Assembly (NCBI GenBank): GCA_001917435.1
Contig: MNEA01000031.1
Location: 1 to 64,000, forward strand
Direction: 5' to 3'
DNA: 64,000 nucleotides
DNA from: Acidobacteria bacterium 13_2_20CM_2_57_6
GTDB taxonomy: Bacteria > Acidobacteriota > Terriglobia > Acidiferrales > UBA7541
Position 1 is the first letter of the stretch, and every line of letters starts with the position of its first letter. A model generated the notes under the pieces. That model did not search any database and had not been told where the DNA came from. It was given only the letters and a program-made list of their open reading frames with translations. A program made the position numbers and the translations under genes. Positions 1 to 8,670 of the stretch are shown in pieces.

Positions 1-356
1 AAATGGTCGCGAGCATGGCGCCGGGGTCGGTGATCGTCGATTTGGCCGGCGAGCGCGGCGGCAATTGCGAGCTCACTTGTCCGGGAGAGATCGTCGTTGA
101 GCATGGAGTGACCATCATCGGATGGTTCAATCTGGCCAGCACCGTTCCGTATCACGCCAGCCAGATGTACGCGCGCAACGTGAGCGCCTTCCTGTTGCAT
201 CTAGTGAAAGACGGAAAGCTGCAACTGGATGTGGAGGATGAAATCATCCGCGAGACGATGTTGACGCGGAGCGGGGAAGTGGTCAATGCGCGCGTCCGGG
301 AATTTTTTTCGCTTCCGCCCCTGCCCGCGCAATCGAAGGAGGTGGCGAAATCATGA
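1..356 (+). CDS. pntAA: NAD(P) transhydrogenase subunit alpha part 1, 3' end (partial)
   Basis: This is the C-terminal end of the soluble NAD(H)-binding alpha subunit (dI) of proton-translocating transhydrogenase; the gene starts left of the window. The visible segment MVASMAPGSVIVDLAGERGG followed by NCELT is the conserved alanine dehydrogenase/PNT C-terminal domain region seen in PntA. The protein stops at 354-356 and its stop overlaps the ATG of the next gene (ATGA), so the three transhydrogenase cistrons are translationally coupled. Only the last ~117 residues are visible; the first Met of the ORF track is internal. Confidence 0.93.
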   Translation, partial: MVASMAPGSVIVDLAGERGGNCELTCPGEIVVEHGVTIIGWFNLASTVPYHASQMYARNVSAFLLHLVKDGKLQLDVEDEIIRETMLTRSGEVVNARVREFFSLPPLPAQSKEVAKS

Positions 357-658
357 AGCTGGATTTGCTTACGAGCCTCTACGTTTTCATGCTCGCCGCA
401 TTTATCGGATTTGAAGTTATCCGCCGCGTTTCGCCGCTTTTGCACACACCTTTGATGTCCTTGACCAACGCGCTTGACGCCATCGCCGTCGTCGGGGCCA
501 TTATTCTTGCCGGTGAATACCACGCGCACGGCGCGATGCTCGCGAAGATTCTGGGGACAATCGCGATCGTCGCGGCCACCAGCAACATCGTCGGCGGATT
601 TCTGATTACCGACCGCATGCTGAGAATGTTCAAAGCGAGCGCGCCGAAGAAACCATGA
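353..658 (+). CDS. pntAB: NAD(P) transhydrogenase subunit alpha part 2 (membrane domain)
   Basis: 101-residue membrane subunit forming part of the proton channel (dII) of transhydrogenase. It shows three hydrophobic helices, typical of the short split PntAB subunit (about 100 residues) found where pntA is divided into two genes. The pattern VSPLLHTPLMSLTNA is the family signature (PLLHTPLMS(A/L)TNA). It overlaps the upstream pntAA stop by 4 nt and its own stop overlaps the pntB start by 4 nt (ATGA again), which fixes both starts. Confidence 0.95.
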   Translation: MKLDLLTSLYVFMLAAFIGFEVIRRVSPLLHTPLMSLTNALDAIAVVGAIILAGEYHAHGAMLAKILGTIAIVAATSNIVGGFLITDRMLRMFKASAPKKP

Positions 659-2049
659 CCAACTTCTCCGGCATGGAACAGATCATCGAAATCACCTACT
701 TGATTGCCACTGCGCTTTTCATTCTATCGCTCAAGTGGCTGAGCTCCCCGGCGACCGCGCGCCGCGGCGTCTTTGCCGGCGAACTCGGCATGCTGCTGGC
801 GATTGCCGGCACGCTACTGCATCACGGGATCGTGGAATACAAATGGATCGTGATGGCCCTTGTGCTGGGAACGATCATCGGCGTGCCGCTCGGCGAAGTG
901 GCCATGACCGCAGTCCCGCAACGGACCGCGCTGAGCCACGCGTTTGGCGCCTTGTGCGTGACGCTGGTCGGCACCGCCGAATTTTATTTGCGCACGCCCG
1001 ATGTGCCGCGCTTCATGATGGGCGTGCTTTCGCTGGAGGTCATCCTCGGCTCGCTGACGTTTACCGGCAGCTTGATGGCTGCGGGAAAATTGCAAGAAGT
1101 CCTGCCGCAGCGGCCTATCACGTATAAAGGACAGAACATCGTCAACCTCGGACTCCTTGGAGTTGCGATTGTCGTCGCCAGCATGTTGGTGGCGCATCCG
1201 GAGAAGACGCAGCTTTTTCCATTGATCGTCGGCATCCCGCTTCTGTTCGGCGTGATGATGATTATTCCCATCGGCGGCGCGGATATGCCGACGGTGATTT
1301 CTCTTTTGAATTCGTATGCGGGACTCTCCGCCGCGGCGATGGGCTTCGTTCTGGACAGCAAACTGCTGATCATTGCTGGCGCGCTGGACGGCGCATCTGG
1401 TTTCATCCTTTCCGTGAACATGTCCAAAGCGATGAATCGCTCGTTTTCGAACGTGCTCTTCGGGGCGTTCGGACAGGAGCAAACTGCGGCCGCAGCCAAG
1501 CAGGAGGCGCGCCCGGTGCGCAGCGCCACGCCGGAGGAGGCTGCAGCAATTCTTGCAGCAGCGAACAAAGTGGTCATCGTGCCCGGGTACGGAATGGCCG
1601 TGGCGCAGGCGCAACATAAAGTGCGCGAGCTATATGACGCGCTGACGAAGCGCGGCGTCGATGTAAAATTTGGAATTCATCCGGTCGCCGGACGCATGCC
1701 CGGGCACATGAATGTCCTGCTCGCCGAAGCGGACATCCCTTACGACAAGCTGCTGGACATGGACGAGATTAACGGAGATTTTCCGCAAACCGACGTGGCT
1801 CTGGTGATTGGTGCGAACGACGTCACCAATCCGGCCGCGCGCACGGACGCCTCCAGCCCGATTTACGGCATGCCCATTCTCGACGTGGATAAGGCGCGCA
1901 CCGTGATGGTGATCAAGCGTAGCATGGCCGCGGGCTTCGCCGGAATCGACAATCCGCTCTACTACCTCGACAAGACCCTCATGCTTTTCGGTGATGCAAA
2001 ATCTTTCGTAGGCTCCATCGTGCGCGAAGTCGGCGGCGGCCACGAGTAG
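655..2049 (+). CDS. pntB: NAD(P) transhydrogenase subunit beta
   Basis: 464 residues, the usual PntB length. The N-terminal ~260 residues are a series of hydrophobic helices (rest of dII); the C-terminal ~180 residues are the NADP(H)-binding dIII domain, with VVIVPGYGMAVAQAQHKV, HPVAGRMPGHMNVLLAEA and GANDVTNPAA, all hallmark dIII motifs. The complex couples proton re-entry to hydride transfer from NADH to NADP+, supplying NADPH. It is the last gene of the pntAA-AB-B operon. A small inverted repeat (TTCCG/CGGAA) follows the stop before the convergent oxygenase gene; it is too weak to call a terminator. Confidence 0.96.
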   Translation: MTNFSGMEQIIEITYLIATALFILSLKWLSSPATARRGVFAGELGMLLAIAGTLLHHGIVEYKWIVMALVLGTIIGVPLGEVAMTAVPQRTALSHAFGALCVTLVGTAEFYLRTPDVPRFMMGVLSLEVILGSLTFTGSLMAAGKLQEVLPQRPITYKGQNIVNLGLLGVAIVVASMLVAHPEKTQLFPLIVGIPLLFGVMMIIPIGGADMPTVISLLNSYAGLSAAAMGFVLDSKLLIIAGALDGASGFILSVNMSKAMNRSFSNVLFGAFGQEQTAAAAKQEARPVRSATPEEAAAILAAANKVVIVPGYGMAVAQAQHKVRELYDALTKRGVDVKFGIHPVAGRMPGHMNVLLAEADIPYDKLLDMDEINGDFPQTDVALVIGANDVTNPAARTDASSPIYGMPILDVDKARTVMVIKRSMAAGFAGIDNPLYYLDKTLMLFGDAKSFVGSIVREVGGGHE

Positions 2050-2087
2050 TTCCGCATTCACGGAAGCTGGCGGCCTAGAATCGCACT

Positions 2088-2864
2088 TCACTTTGCATCA
2101 TGAAAAATGATGCCCAGCGTGTAGCGCGTGCCCCGGTGCACGCGGCTCACGCCGTGCCGCAGATTCACGCGATAGTAGCCACGCGAACCCTTCACAGGCC
2201 GATAGCGCGTCGTAAAAATAATCGCTTGGCCCTGCTCGGCAACCACCACTTGCGGCTTGGACTGCGCTCGGGGTTGCTGCTCGACGAGGATGAACTCTCC
2301 GCCATCCCAATCGCGGCCTTGGCGGCCGAGCAGAAAAACCATTTGCAGCGGAAAGCTGACCTCGCCGTAAAGATCCTGATGAAGGCAGTTGTACCCGCCT
2401 GCTTCGTAGTGCAGCATCAAGGGCGTGGGCTTGGTCTGCTCGGCTTGGTGGCAAATTTTCAGGAAAGCGGCATGTTCCGGAGGATAAGGAGAAGTCTTTT
2501 CACCAAGAGCTTCCGTCCAGCGATTCGCAACTGCGGCGAGGTGCGGATAAGCGTTGCTCCTGAGCTCGGCGACCAGTTCTGGGAGCGGATTGGCGAAATA
2601 TTTGTAATCGCCAATACCGAAGCGATAGCGCTCCATGATGATGTGGCTGCGAAAACGGCTTGCATCGCTATAAAGCGCGGTGAGCTCAGCGCATTCCGCA
2701 GGCGAGAGAACCGGAGCCGTAACCGCGTAGCCGCGCTCCGAAAGAGACTGCTCCGCGCCGCTCCAGTCCAGGGCGTCGATTCGTTCGGCGATGGAACGTC
2801 TCGCGAGACTATTTCTTGCTGCCTGGGCCATGCAACCTCTAAGTTTCTCTGTGTACGACGTCAA
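2088..2864 (-). CDS. 2-oxoglutarate/Fe(II)-dependent oxygenase, prolyl-hydroxylase-like
   Basis: 258 residues with a double-stranded beta-helix oxygenase core in the C-terminal half. The Fe-binding H-x-D is seen as CLHQDLYGEVSFPLQ; the distal His/Arg region is RHGVSRVHRGTRYTLGIIF, giving the 2OG-binding Arg and third iron ligand. The block GRDWDGGEFILVEQQPR matches bacterial 2OG-Fe(II) proteins annotated as proline hydroxylase-like. The substrate cannot be told from sequence. The N-terminal ~100 residues are a helical region of unknown role. It is monocistronic, convergent with pntB (38-nt gap) and divergent from the aminotransferase. Family assignment is firm, specific function unknown. Confidence 0.85.
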   Translation of the reverse strand: MTSYTEKLRGCMAQAARNSLARRSIAERIDALDWSGAEQSLSERGYAVTAPVLSPAECAELTALYSDASRFRSHIIMERYRFGIGDYKYFANPLPELVAELRSNAYPHLAAVANRWTEALGEKTSPYPPEHAAFLKICHQAEQTKPTPLMLHYEAGGYNCLHQDLYGEVSFPLQMVFLLGRQGRDWDGGEFILVEQQPRAQSKPQVVVAEQGQAIIFTTRYRPVKGSRGYYRVNLRHGVSRVHRGTRYTLGIIFHDAK

Positions 2865-3111
2865 ACTAAGAGCCTAGAGCAGAACGCTTTAGAAAATCTA
2901 TCCGATCTTCGCTATCAAATTTTTCGTTGCCGGCCATCCAAAAATACAGGGCAACGCTCGCCGGCCCGTCCGTGTTGCAACTGGCTCTTAAATCCTCCTT
3001 CGATTCGGTGCTATAGTGAGGCGTAAGCCGGGTGAAATAATCCGGCCGCTCTTGTTGCGGCGGAGAGCAGCAAGATTAGCGGAAACGATTTGCGCGTTTG
3101 AGGAGGGCCGG

Positions 3112-4326
3112 ATGAAAGCCAACGAGATTCTTTCCAATGGTTCGCGAAGGGCGTTTCTCCAATTGTCGGCTGTCGCCACTGCGGCGGCGGCGTTTCGCAT
3201 CGCTACGGAGGCATCGCTTGCGGCGGAAGACCGCAAAGTTTTTCATCCGGGAGCGGTTGTGATCGATGCGAATGAAAACCCGCTCGGCCCATGCGACGCC
3301 GCGCGGAAGGCTATCGTGGACATGGCTCCGCAAGGCGGCCGGTATTCCTACTGGCTCGCGGAAGAATTCGTCAAGACCTTCACCGAAATGGAAGGTCTAA
3401 AACCAGAATACGTGCGCGTCTTTCCGGGGTCCAGCGAACCGCTGCATTTCTCGGTGCTCGCGTTCACTTCGCCGGCGAAAAGCTACGTCACCGCCGATCC
3501 TGGCTACGAGGCCGGTATGAAAGCGGCAAAAATCTCCGGAGCCCGCATTGTAAAAACTCCGCTGACGAAAACCTACGCGCACGATATCAAGGCCATGCTT
3601 GCGGCGGCGCCGGACGCCGGGCTCTTCTATGTGTGCACGCCGAACAATCCGACCGGAACATTAACGCCGCACTCCGACATCGAGCAGCTCTTGGCCGCGA
3701 AACCGAAGGGCTCCGTCGTGCTCGTGGACGAAGCCTACATCCATTTTTCCGACGGCGTCAGCGTGCTTGATCTCGTCAAAGCCGATCGCGACGTTGTCGT
3801 GTTGCGCACGTTCTCGAAGATTTATGGCATGGCCGGCATTCGCTGCGGAATGGCCATCGCGCGTCCCGACTTGCTCGCGAAGCTGGAGAACTTCAGCGGC
3901 TGGAGCGCCATGCCCATCACCGCGTTGGCCGCCGCAACCGCCAGCCTGAAGCACGAGCATCTCGTTTCCGACCGCAAAAAATTGAACGCTGAAATCCGCC
4001 AAAAAACGTTTGATTGGCTCGGAAGCCACGGCTATTCCTATGTTCCTTCCCAGTCCAACTGTTTCATGCTGGACACCAAGCGTCCCGCGAAGGAAGTCAT
4101 CGACGCGATGGCCGCGCGCAATGTATACATCGGCCGAATCTGGCCAGTGTGGCCGACGTATACGCGCATCACCATCGGCACGCAGCAGGAAATGGAAACC
4201 TTCCAAGAAGCCTTTGACGCCGTCATGAGCAATGCTAAGACTGTCAGCTTCGCGCGCCCGAGCAGCCCGGCGAGTTCACGTGGCAGTCGATTCTACGCCG
4301 ACGGCCAGAACTGGCCCAACGCATAA
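3112..4326 (+). CDS. Tat-exported PLP-dependent aminotransferase, histidinol-phosphate aminotransferase-like
   Basis: 404 residues from the ATG at 3112, chosen because GGAGG precedes it by a few bases; the longer ORF start lacks a ribosome site. The N-terminus carries a twin-arginine signal, NGSRRAFLQLS followed by an Ala-rich hydrophobic stretch and a likely cleavage near residue 38. The mature part is a fold-type I class I/II aminotransferase: DANENPLGP near its start, CTPNNPTGT, VDEAYIHF, and the PLP-lysine region RTFSKIYGMAGIRCGMA. It resembles HisC-type enzymes, but export by Tat argues against a role in histidine synthesis; a periplasmic amino-acid or peptidoglycan-related substrate is only a guess. 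The last ~30 residues are an unusual Ser/Arg-rich tail beyond the domain. Confidence 0.85.
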   Translation: MKANEILSNGSRRAFLQLSAVATAAAAFRIATEASLAAEDRKVFHPGAVVIDANENPLGPCDAARKAIVDMAPQGGRYSYWLAEEFVKTFTEMEGLKPEYVRVFPGSSEPLHFSVLAFTSPAKSYVTADPGYEAGMKAAKISGARIVKTPLTKTYAHDIKAMLAAAPDAGLFYVCTPNNPTGTLTPHSDIEQLLAAKPKGSVVLVDEAYIHFSDGVSVLDLVKADRDVVVLRTFSKIYGMAGIRCGMAIARPDLLAKLENFSGWSAMPITALAAATASLKHEHLVSDRKKLNAEIRQKTFDWLGSHGYSYVPSQSNCFMLDTKRPAKEVIDAMAARNVYIGRIWPVWPTYTRITIGTQQEMETFQEAFDAVMSNAKTVSFARPSSPASSRGSRFYADGQNWPNA

Positions 4327-4466
4327 GGGAAGCCATTTCGGTAGAAATGAGTTTGAAAGCATTCTAGGGACAGTCTTCCGAGGCGGGCCTCTATCTTGCT
4401 ACGACGGCTTGTTCATCACTGGGGTCGACATTTTGCAACTCCCATGTTTGCACGTCCCTTCTTTCG

Positions 4467-5828
4467 TCAGGCGTGCGCTTCCGGCGCATGTCCATTTGAC
4501 GGTGTGAGCGGCACGGTGCCGTGAAACTGCTCGGCTTCCGTCGAGCCTGCCAGCGCCGTGGTGGAAGAATTGCCGCTCGAAACCACCTGCGCGATTTCGT
4601 CGAAATAGCCCGTACCGACAAAGCGCTGGTGCGTCACCGCGCGATAGCCGAGTTCCTGCGAGGCAAATTCCTCCTGCTGCAGCTTTGAGTACGCCGTCAT
4701 CCCCGCTTGCGCATAGCCGCGCGCCAGATGGAACATGGACATGTTCAGCGCATGGAATCCCGCCAGCGTTACGAACTGGAATTTGTAGCCCATTTTCCCG
4801 AGTTCTTGCTGGAAGTTGGCGATTGTTATGTCGTCGAGCTTTTTCTTCCAGTTGAACGACGGCGAGCAATTGTAGGCCAGCAGTTTGCCCGGGAATTTCG
4901 CGTGGATAGCCTCTGCGAATTTTCGCGCTTCCGCGAGATCGGGCGTCGAAGTTTCACACCACAGCATGTCGGCGTAAGGTGCATACGCAAGACCACGCGC
5001 AATAGCTGCGTCGATGCCCCCGCGGTACTGATAAAAACCTTCCGGCGTGCGTTCGCCGTAAATGAATTCGTGGTCGCGTGGGTCCGCGTCGGAGAGCAAA
5101 AGCCCTGCGGAATTAGCATCCGTCCGCGCAATCAAAATCGTCGGCACTCCGCAAACGTCAGCTGCCAGCCGCGCTGCCACAAGCTTTTCGACGAACTCCC
5201 GCGTCGGCACCACGACTTTGCCGCCCAGATGCCCGCACTTCTTTGCCGACGACAATTGATCTTCGAAATGCACGCCCGCGGCGCCCGCTTCAATCATCGC
5301 TTTCATTAGCTCGTAAGCATTCAGCGACCCGCCAAAGCCGGCTTCCGCGTCCGCGACGATCGGCGCAAACCAATATGTCCCGGACTTCTTGCCTTCCGCG
5401 GATTCGATTTGGTCCGCGCGCATTAACGCGCGATTGATGCGTTTCACCAGGTTCGGCGCGGAGTCGCACGGATAGAGACTCTGGTCGGGATAAACGTCGC
5501 CGGCCGTATTGCCGTCGGCAGCCACTTGCCATCCGCTTCCATAAATCGCCTTCAACCCCGCCTGCACCATTTCAATGGCTTGATTGCCGGTGATGGCGCC
5601 GAGCGCAGGAACGTACGCCTCCGTGTGCATCAGACTACAGAGCCGCTCCGCTCCAAGCTTCGCCAGCGTGTACTCAATCTGAATCGAGCCGCGCAGCCGC
5701 AGCACATCCGAGTAAGGGTAAGGACGCGTGATGCCGGACCAGCGGGGATCGGTGCTCCAGCAGGAAAGTGCCTTACGCTTGCCGCCGTTGTCATTCCCGT
5801 TGGCCCCGTTCGTTCCGTTTGTCGACAT
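4467..5828 (-). CDS. aceA: Isocitrate lyase
   Basis: 453 residues from the ATG at 5828 (MSTNGTNG...), preceded by AGGA at a proper distance; the upstream Met at 5861 would add 11 basic residues and has no clear site. Isocitrate lyase cleaves isocitrate to glyoxylate and succinate in the glyoxylate shunt. The catalytic loop [14 protein letters not shown] (KKCGH with nucleophilic Cys), FEDQL, and the substrate-binding YNCSPSFNW are all present. The N-terminal Asn/Gly-rich tail is a low-complexity extension. It follows malate synthase by 54 nt in the same direction, forming aceB-aceA, probably controlled by the divergent IclR regulator. Confidence 0.97.
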   Translation of the reverse strand: MSTNGTNGANGNDNGGKRKALSCWSTDPRWSGITRPYPYSDVLRLRGSIQIEYTLAKLGAERLCSLMHTEAYVPALGAITGNQAIEMVQAGLKAIYGSGWQVAADGNTAGDVYPDQSLYPCDSAPNLVKRINRALMRADQIESAEGKKSGTYWFAPIVADAEAGFGGSLNAYELMKAMIEAGAAGVHFEDQLSSAKKCGHLGGKVVVPTREFVEKLVAARLAADVCGVPTILIARTDANSAGLLLSDADPRDHEFIYGERTPEGFYQYRGGIDAAIARGLAYAPYADMLWCETSTPDLAEARKFAEAIHAKFPGKLLAYNCSPSFNWKKKLDDITIANFQQELGKMGYKFQFVTLAGFHALNMSMFHLARGYAQAGMTAYSKLQQEEFASQELGYRAVTHQRFVGTGYFDEIAQVVSSGNSSTTALAGSTEAEQFHGTVPLTPSNGHAPEAHA

Positions 5829-5882
5829 TTTGCTATTCCTAACCTTTCTTCTGCGGCCCAACCGAAAACTAAAAACTCTTTC

Positions 5883-7493
5883 TCACGCCGGATTGAACTC
5901 CTCGCGCCGGATCATTTCCTCACTGATCCTCCGCGCTTCTCGAAGCGTCGTTTGCATCCGCGTATCGCTGCTCTTCTCTGTTTCACGCAACAGCCGTTCG
6001 AGCTCTTCGTCAAACAGATCGTGGACAAACTCCGGCGTGTGACGAACCGCTGCGTCATTCTCATCGACAACTTCGACCTGGTGCGAATGTTTCATGCGCT
6101 GCGCGATCATCAAGCGATAAATGCGGTCGGTGGCCAGATCTTCCATGTAGCCGTCGAGGAGACTTGCGCCCTTGCCGTTCAGAACTCCATTGCGATAGCG
6201 AATCACCGTGCGAACCGCGGCGCGGGTTCCCGCCAGCGTGCGCTTGCCGACTCCCTTCGGCAAAGGCCGTAGGTCGGGGTGAGTGTTGCCATCCGCGGGA
6301 CGCGCCGGCATCTGATTCGGGGCAGGGAACTGGCTGACGGCAATTTCGTTTTGATCGGGATGTCCCGTCCATGCGCCGTCCATCAGCGAGTTGGCTTCGT
6401 TCTTTTTATCTTCCGCAAGGACCTTCAGCGCCCGCGCGTTCAGCTCCGCATCTTCGCGGCTCGGGTAAAGAGCGGTCATGCCGCCGATGGCGAGCATTCC
6501 GTGTTTGTGACAAATGTCGGGCATCAGATTACGCAGATTCTGGAAGAACGCTACGTTGTGCGGAATCGTGTTTCGGTCCGGAAGAACCCATTCCGGATTT
6601 TCCAGATTGAAATGGATCAGGCTGGCCATGTAGTCCCAGCGTCCCAGGTTCAGTCCCAGGATATGGTCGCGAAGGTTCCAGGCGAACTCTTCCATCTGAA
6701 ACGCGAGCGGATGCGATTCCACCAGCGCCATGCACTTGATGGCGTTTGCCGGCAAGCCCTTCAGTCGCGCAATCATCTGGAAGAGATCGCGCCACCACAG
6801 CGCCTCATCGGCGGATTCGGACTTCGGAATGTAAATGCACAGGGGATGCTTCAGGGCGCTGAAGTCCACCTGGTAAGCCACCATGGCGACGTCGAACAGA
6901 GCGGCCGGAAGCAGTTCCCCTGGCAGAACACCGGCTTGATGCAGATGCAATCCGCGGGGACGCGTGAAAATGACCGTGGAACTGGGATTGATACCGACGG
7001 TTTTGTCGCGCTTGCGGTCAAAGTAAGTGAGCCGGCCCGGGAGCGCTTCGAGAATATTCTTGATGCCCCGGGAATTGTGCTCCCAGGCGTTCGCGGTGGA
7101 GTCTTCCAGGTCGAGCATCACGCCGGGAGCGCCGGAGTTGAGCATTTTCACTACAAGGTCGGCGTCATCGGCAGGCCCGGTCATCTGGTTCCGCTGGTCC
7201 GCACACCATGCGGGAAGCTCGATGCGCCAGGAATTCGTTGTGGCTACTGAAGGGGGCAGGTAATCGGGAACTTTGCCGGCGTGCGCCTCAGCCAAGGCAA
7301 AATCGCGGCGCGCCACTAGGGCGCGTTGCCGGAGGGTTAGGGCGGCGTGTAGCGGGGCAAGAAAATCGAGGAAACCCTCGGGCAGATCGCGCGCCGCATC
7401 GAAATCCGCCGGAGCCGAGTTGACCGGAACCATGCGATTCGCGAAAGGCAGCGGTTCCAATGACGGATTCGGTTTCGTCGTCGCAGATGCCAT
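5883..7493 (-). CDS. aceB: Malate synthase A
   Basis: 536 residues, the length of malate synthase A. It condenses glyoxylate with acetyl-CoA to malate, completing the glyoxylate bypass with AceA. Recognisable blocks: PDYLPPSVATTNSWRIELPAWC near the N-terminus, MLDLEDSTANAWEHN, ITRPRGLH-type TRPRGLHLHQ, GRWDYMASLIH (with the Mg-binding region), GMTALYPS, and the C-terminal RIYRLMIAQRMKHSH. First gene of aceB-aceA; its 364-bp upstream region is shared with iclR and contains two dyads and a further inverted repeat close to its start. Confidence 0.97.
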   Translation of the reverse strand: MASATTKPNPSLEPLPFANRMVPVNSAPADFDAARDLPEGFLDFLAPLHAALTLRQRALVARRDFALAEAHAGKVPDYLPPSVATTNSWRIELPAWCADQRNQMTGPADDADLVVKMLNSGAPGVMLDLEDSTANAWEHNSRGIKNILEALPGRLTYFDRKRDKTVGINPSSTVIFTRPRGLHLHQAGVLPGELLPAALFDVAMVAYQVDFSALKHPLCIYIPKSESADEALWWRDLFQMIARLKGLPANAIKCMALVESHPLAFQMEEFAWNLRDHILGLNLGRWDYMASLIHFNLENPEWVLPDRNTIPHNVAFFQNLRNLMPDICHKHGMLAIGGMTALYPSREDAELNARALKVLAEDKKNEANSLMDGAWTGHPDQNEIAVSQFPAPNQMPARPADGNTHPDLRPLPKGVGKRTLAGTRAAVRTVIRYRNGVLNGKGASLLDGYMEDLATDRIYRLMIAQRMKHSHQVEVVDENDAAVRHTPEFVHDLFDEELERLLRETEKSSDTRMQTTLREARRISEEMIRREEFNPA

Positions 7494-7554
7494 GATTTAC
7501 CTGATCCCTTTCCCCTCACGAAATTGAGTCAGAGTCGGCCGCCGAGAGAGTAGG

Positions 7555-7574
7555 GCAATTGGGAGGCCAATTGC
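7555..7574. repeat. Inverted repeat in the aceB leader
   Basis: GCAATTG - 6 nt - CAATTGC, a perfect 7-bp dyad, 60 to 80 bases upstream of the aceB start. It could be a leader hairpin in the aceB mRNA or a binding site distinct from the GTTCA-type dyads further upstream. No function can be assigned. Confidence 0.4.
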
Positions 7575-7719
7575 TAGGCGACCGGCGCTTCTTAAGACCA
7601 ACCTGTGCAAGCACATAAGAGCAGCGACGTGCGGCCCCTGAACCGGCGCGGGAAAATCCCGTCACGATGTCGAGAAATTTGCACACCAATGGCGAGTATT
7701 TTCTCGATTGTGGCAGCGT

Positions 7720-7735
7720 GTTCAATGCGTTGAAC
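7720..7735. promoter_or_regulatory. Probable IclR operator O1 (aceB side)
   Basis: GTTCAA TGCG TTGAAC is a perfect 6-4-6 palindrome in the aceB/iclR intergenic region. On the minus strand its TTGAAC half could double as a -35-like hexamer for leftward transcription of aceB. The same half-site occurs in O2, 75 bp away (about seven helical turns), which suits cooperative binding by a tetrameric IclR-family regulator. Assignment to this IclR protein is inference from position. Confidence 0.6.
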
Positions 7736-7794
7736 ATCTGTTCAGCCTTCCTGTTCCTTTGATACCCAAGAACTGCGTAGGGTTGCAAGAATGT

Positions 7795-7810
7795 GTTCAG
7801 TATCCTGAAC
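7795..7810. promoter_or_regulatory. Probable IclR operator O2 (iclR side)
   Basis: GTTCAG TATC CTGAAC, a perfect 6-4-6 palindrome with the same architecture as O1. It overlaps the presumed -35 region (TTCAGT, 7796-7801) of a rightward promoter whose -10 is TATACT at 7819-7824 with a 17-nt spacer, so binding here would block iclR itself: classic autoregulation. Confidence 0.6.
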
Positions 7811-7824
7811 ATGTATTCTATACT
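7796..7824 (+). promoter_or_regulatory. Candidate iclR promoter
   Basis: The -10 hexamer TATACT (7819-7824) matches the sigma-70 consensus at five of six positions; the -35 TTCAGT is weak, as expected of a regulated promoter, with 17-nt spacing. It lies about 33 nt upstream of the GTG start and overlaps operator O2. Confidence 0.45.
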
Positions 7825-7857
7825 GTGGACATAACCGGAACTTATAGGAGTCCGATC

Positions 7858-8646
7858 GTGCCAGCCTCAGATGCCAGTCCCGCAGTTGCCGTCGAGCGCG
7901 CCCTGAATATTCTCGAAGCCGCGGCCAATCGCCGCGATGGAATGACCAATTCGGAAATCAGCCGCAAGCTGGCCATCCCCAAGAGTTCCGCCAGCTACAT
8001 TTTGCGCACCCTCGAACGGCGCGGCTACTTGCGGCGTGAAGCGGAAACGGGCCGCTACCGCCTCGGCCTCAAGATCCTGAGTCTAGGAGGAGACGCGCAA
8101 GCCAATCTGGACATCGCCGACGTCGCGCTGCCCTTCATGCGGATGCTCGGCGAGAAGATTCGAATGACCGTGCACCTGGCGGTGTTGGACCAGGGCGAAG
8201 CCGTCTACATCGAAAAAGTGGAAGCCCCCGGATTTTTTAAGGTGAACACCTGGGTGGGGCGGCGCATGTTTTTGCATTCCACCAGCGTCGGAAAATGTTT
8301 GCTGGCCTGGCTGCCGAAACAGGAAATCGAAACCATGGTGAAGCAGCAGGGGCTAAAAAAAAGAACTCCCAAAACCATCACTACGATGACCAAGCTGCTC
8401 GCGGACTTGGATCACGTGAAGCAGTCGGGCTACGCCGTGGATGACGAGGAAAACAGTTTGGGGGCGCGGTGTCTGGGCACCCCCATCTTCGACGCCACCG
8501 GGAATGTGACGGCGGCGCTCGGCGCCAGCGGGACGCTGACGCAAATGGACGAAGACAACATGCCGCGAATTATCGACGCGCTCAAGGAAACGGCGCGCCG
8601 CATTTCGCGCCAATTGCAAAGAAGCGGAACAGCAGGGGCCGCGTAG
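7858..8646 (+). CDS. IclR family transcriptional regulator
   Basis: 262 residues from the GTG at 7858, which has AGGAG seven bases upstream; the longer ORF (7708) would run through both operators and is rejected. The N-terminal winged helix-turn-helix is residues ~10-70 (VERALNILEAAANRRDGMTNSEISRKL...), followed by the IclR effector domain with FKVNTWVGRRMFLHSTSVGKCLLAWLP and DDEENSLGARCLGTPIFD. It is divergent from aceB-aceA, so it most likely represses the glyoxylate shunt and itself, as E. coli IclR does. The effector is not known for this protein. Confidence 0.93.
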   Translation: MPASDASPAVAVERALNILEAAANRRDGMTNSEISRKLAIPKSSASYILRTLERRGYLRREAETGRYRLGLKILSLGGDAQANLDIADVALPFMRMLGEKIRMTVHLAVLDQGEAVYIEKVEAPGFFKVNTWVGRRMFLHSTSVGKCLLAWLPKQEIETMVKQQGLKKRTPKTITTMTKLLADLDHVKQSGYAVDDEENSLGARCLGTPIFDATGNVTAALGASGTLTQMDEDNMPRIIDALKETARRISRQLQRSGTAGAA

Positions 8647-8670
8647 CAGGCGGCCCGCGCAGTCGAAAGG

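Noticed and set aside
6279-7250. 323-residue plus-strand ORF
   Set aside because: Antisense shadow of malate synthase; no domain and biased composition.
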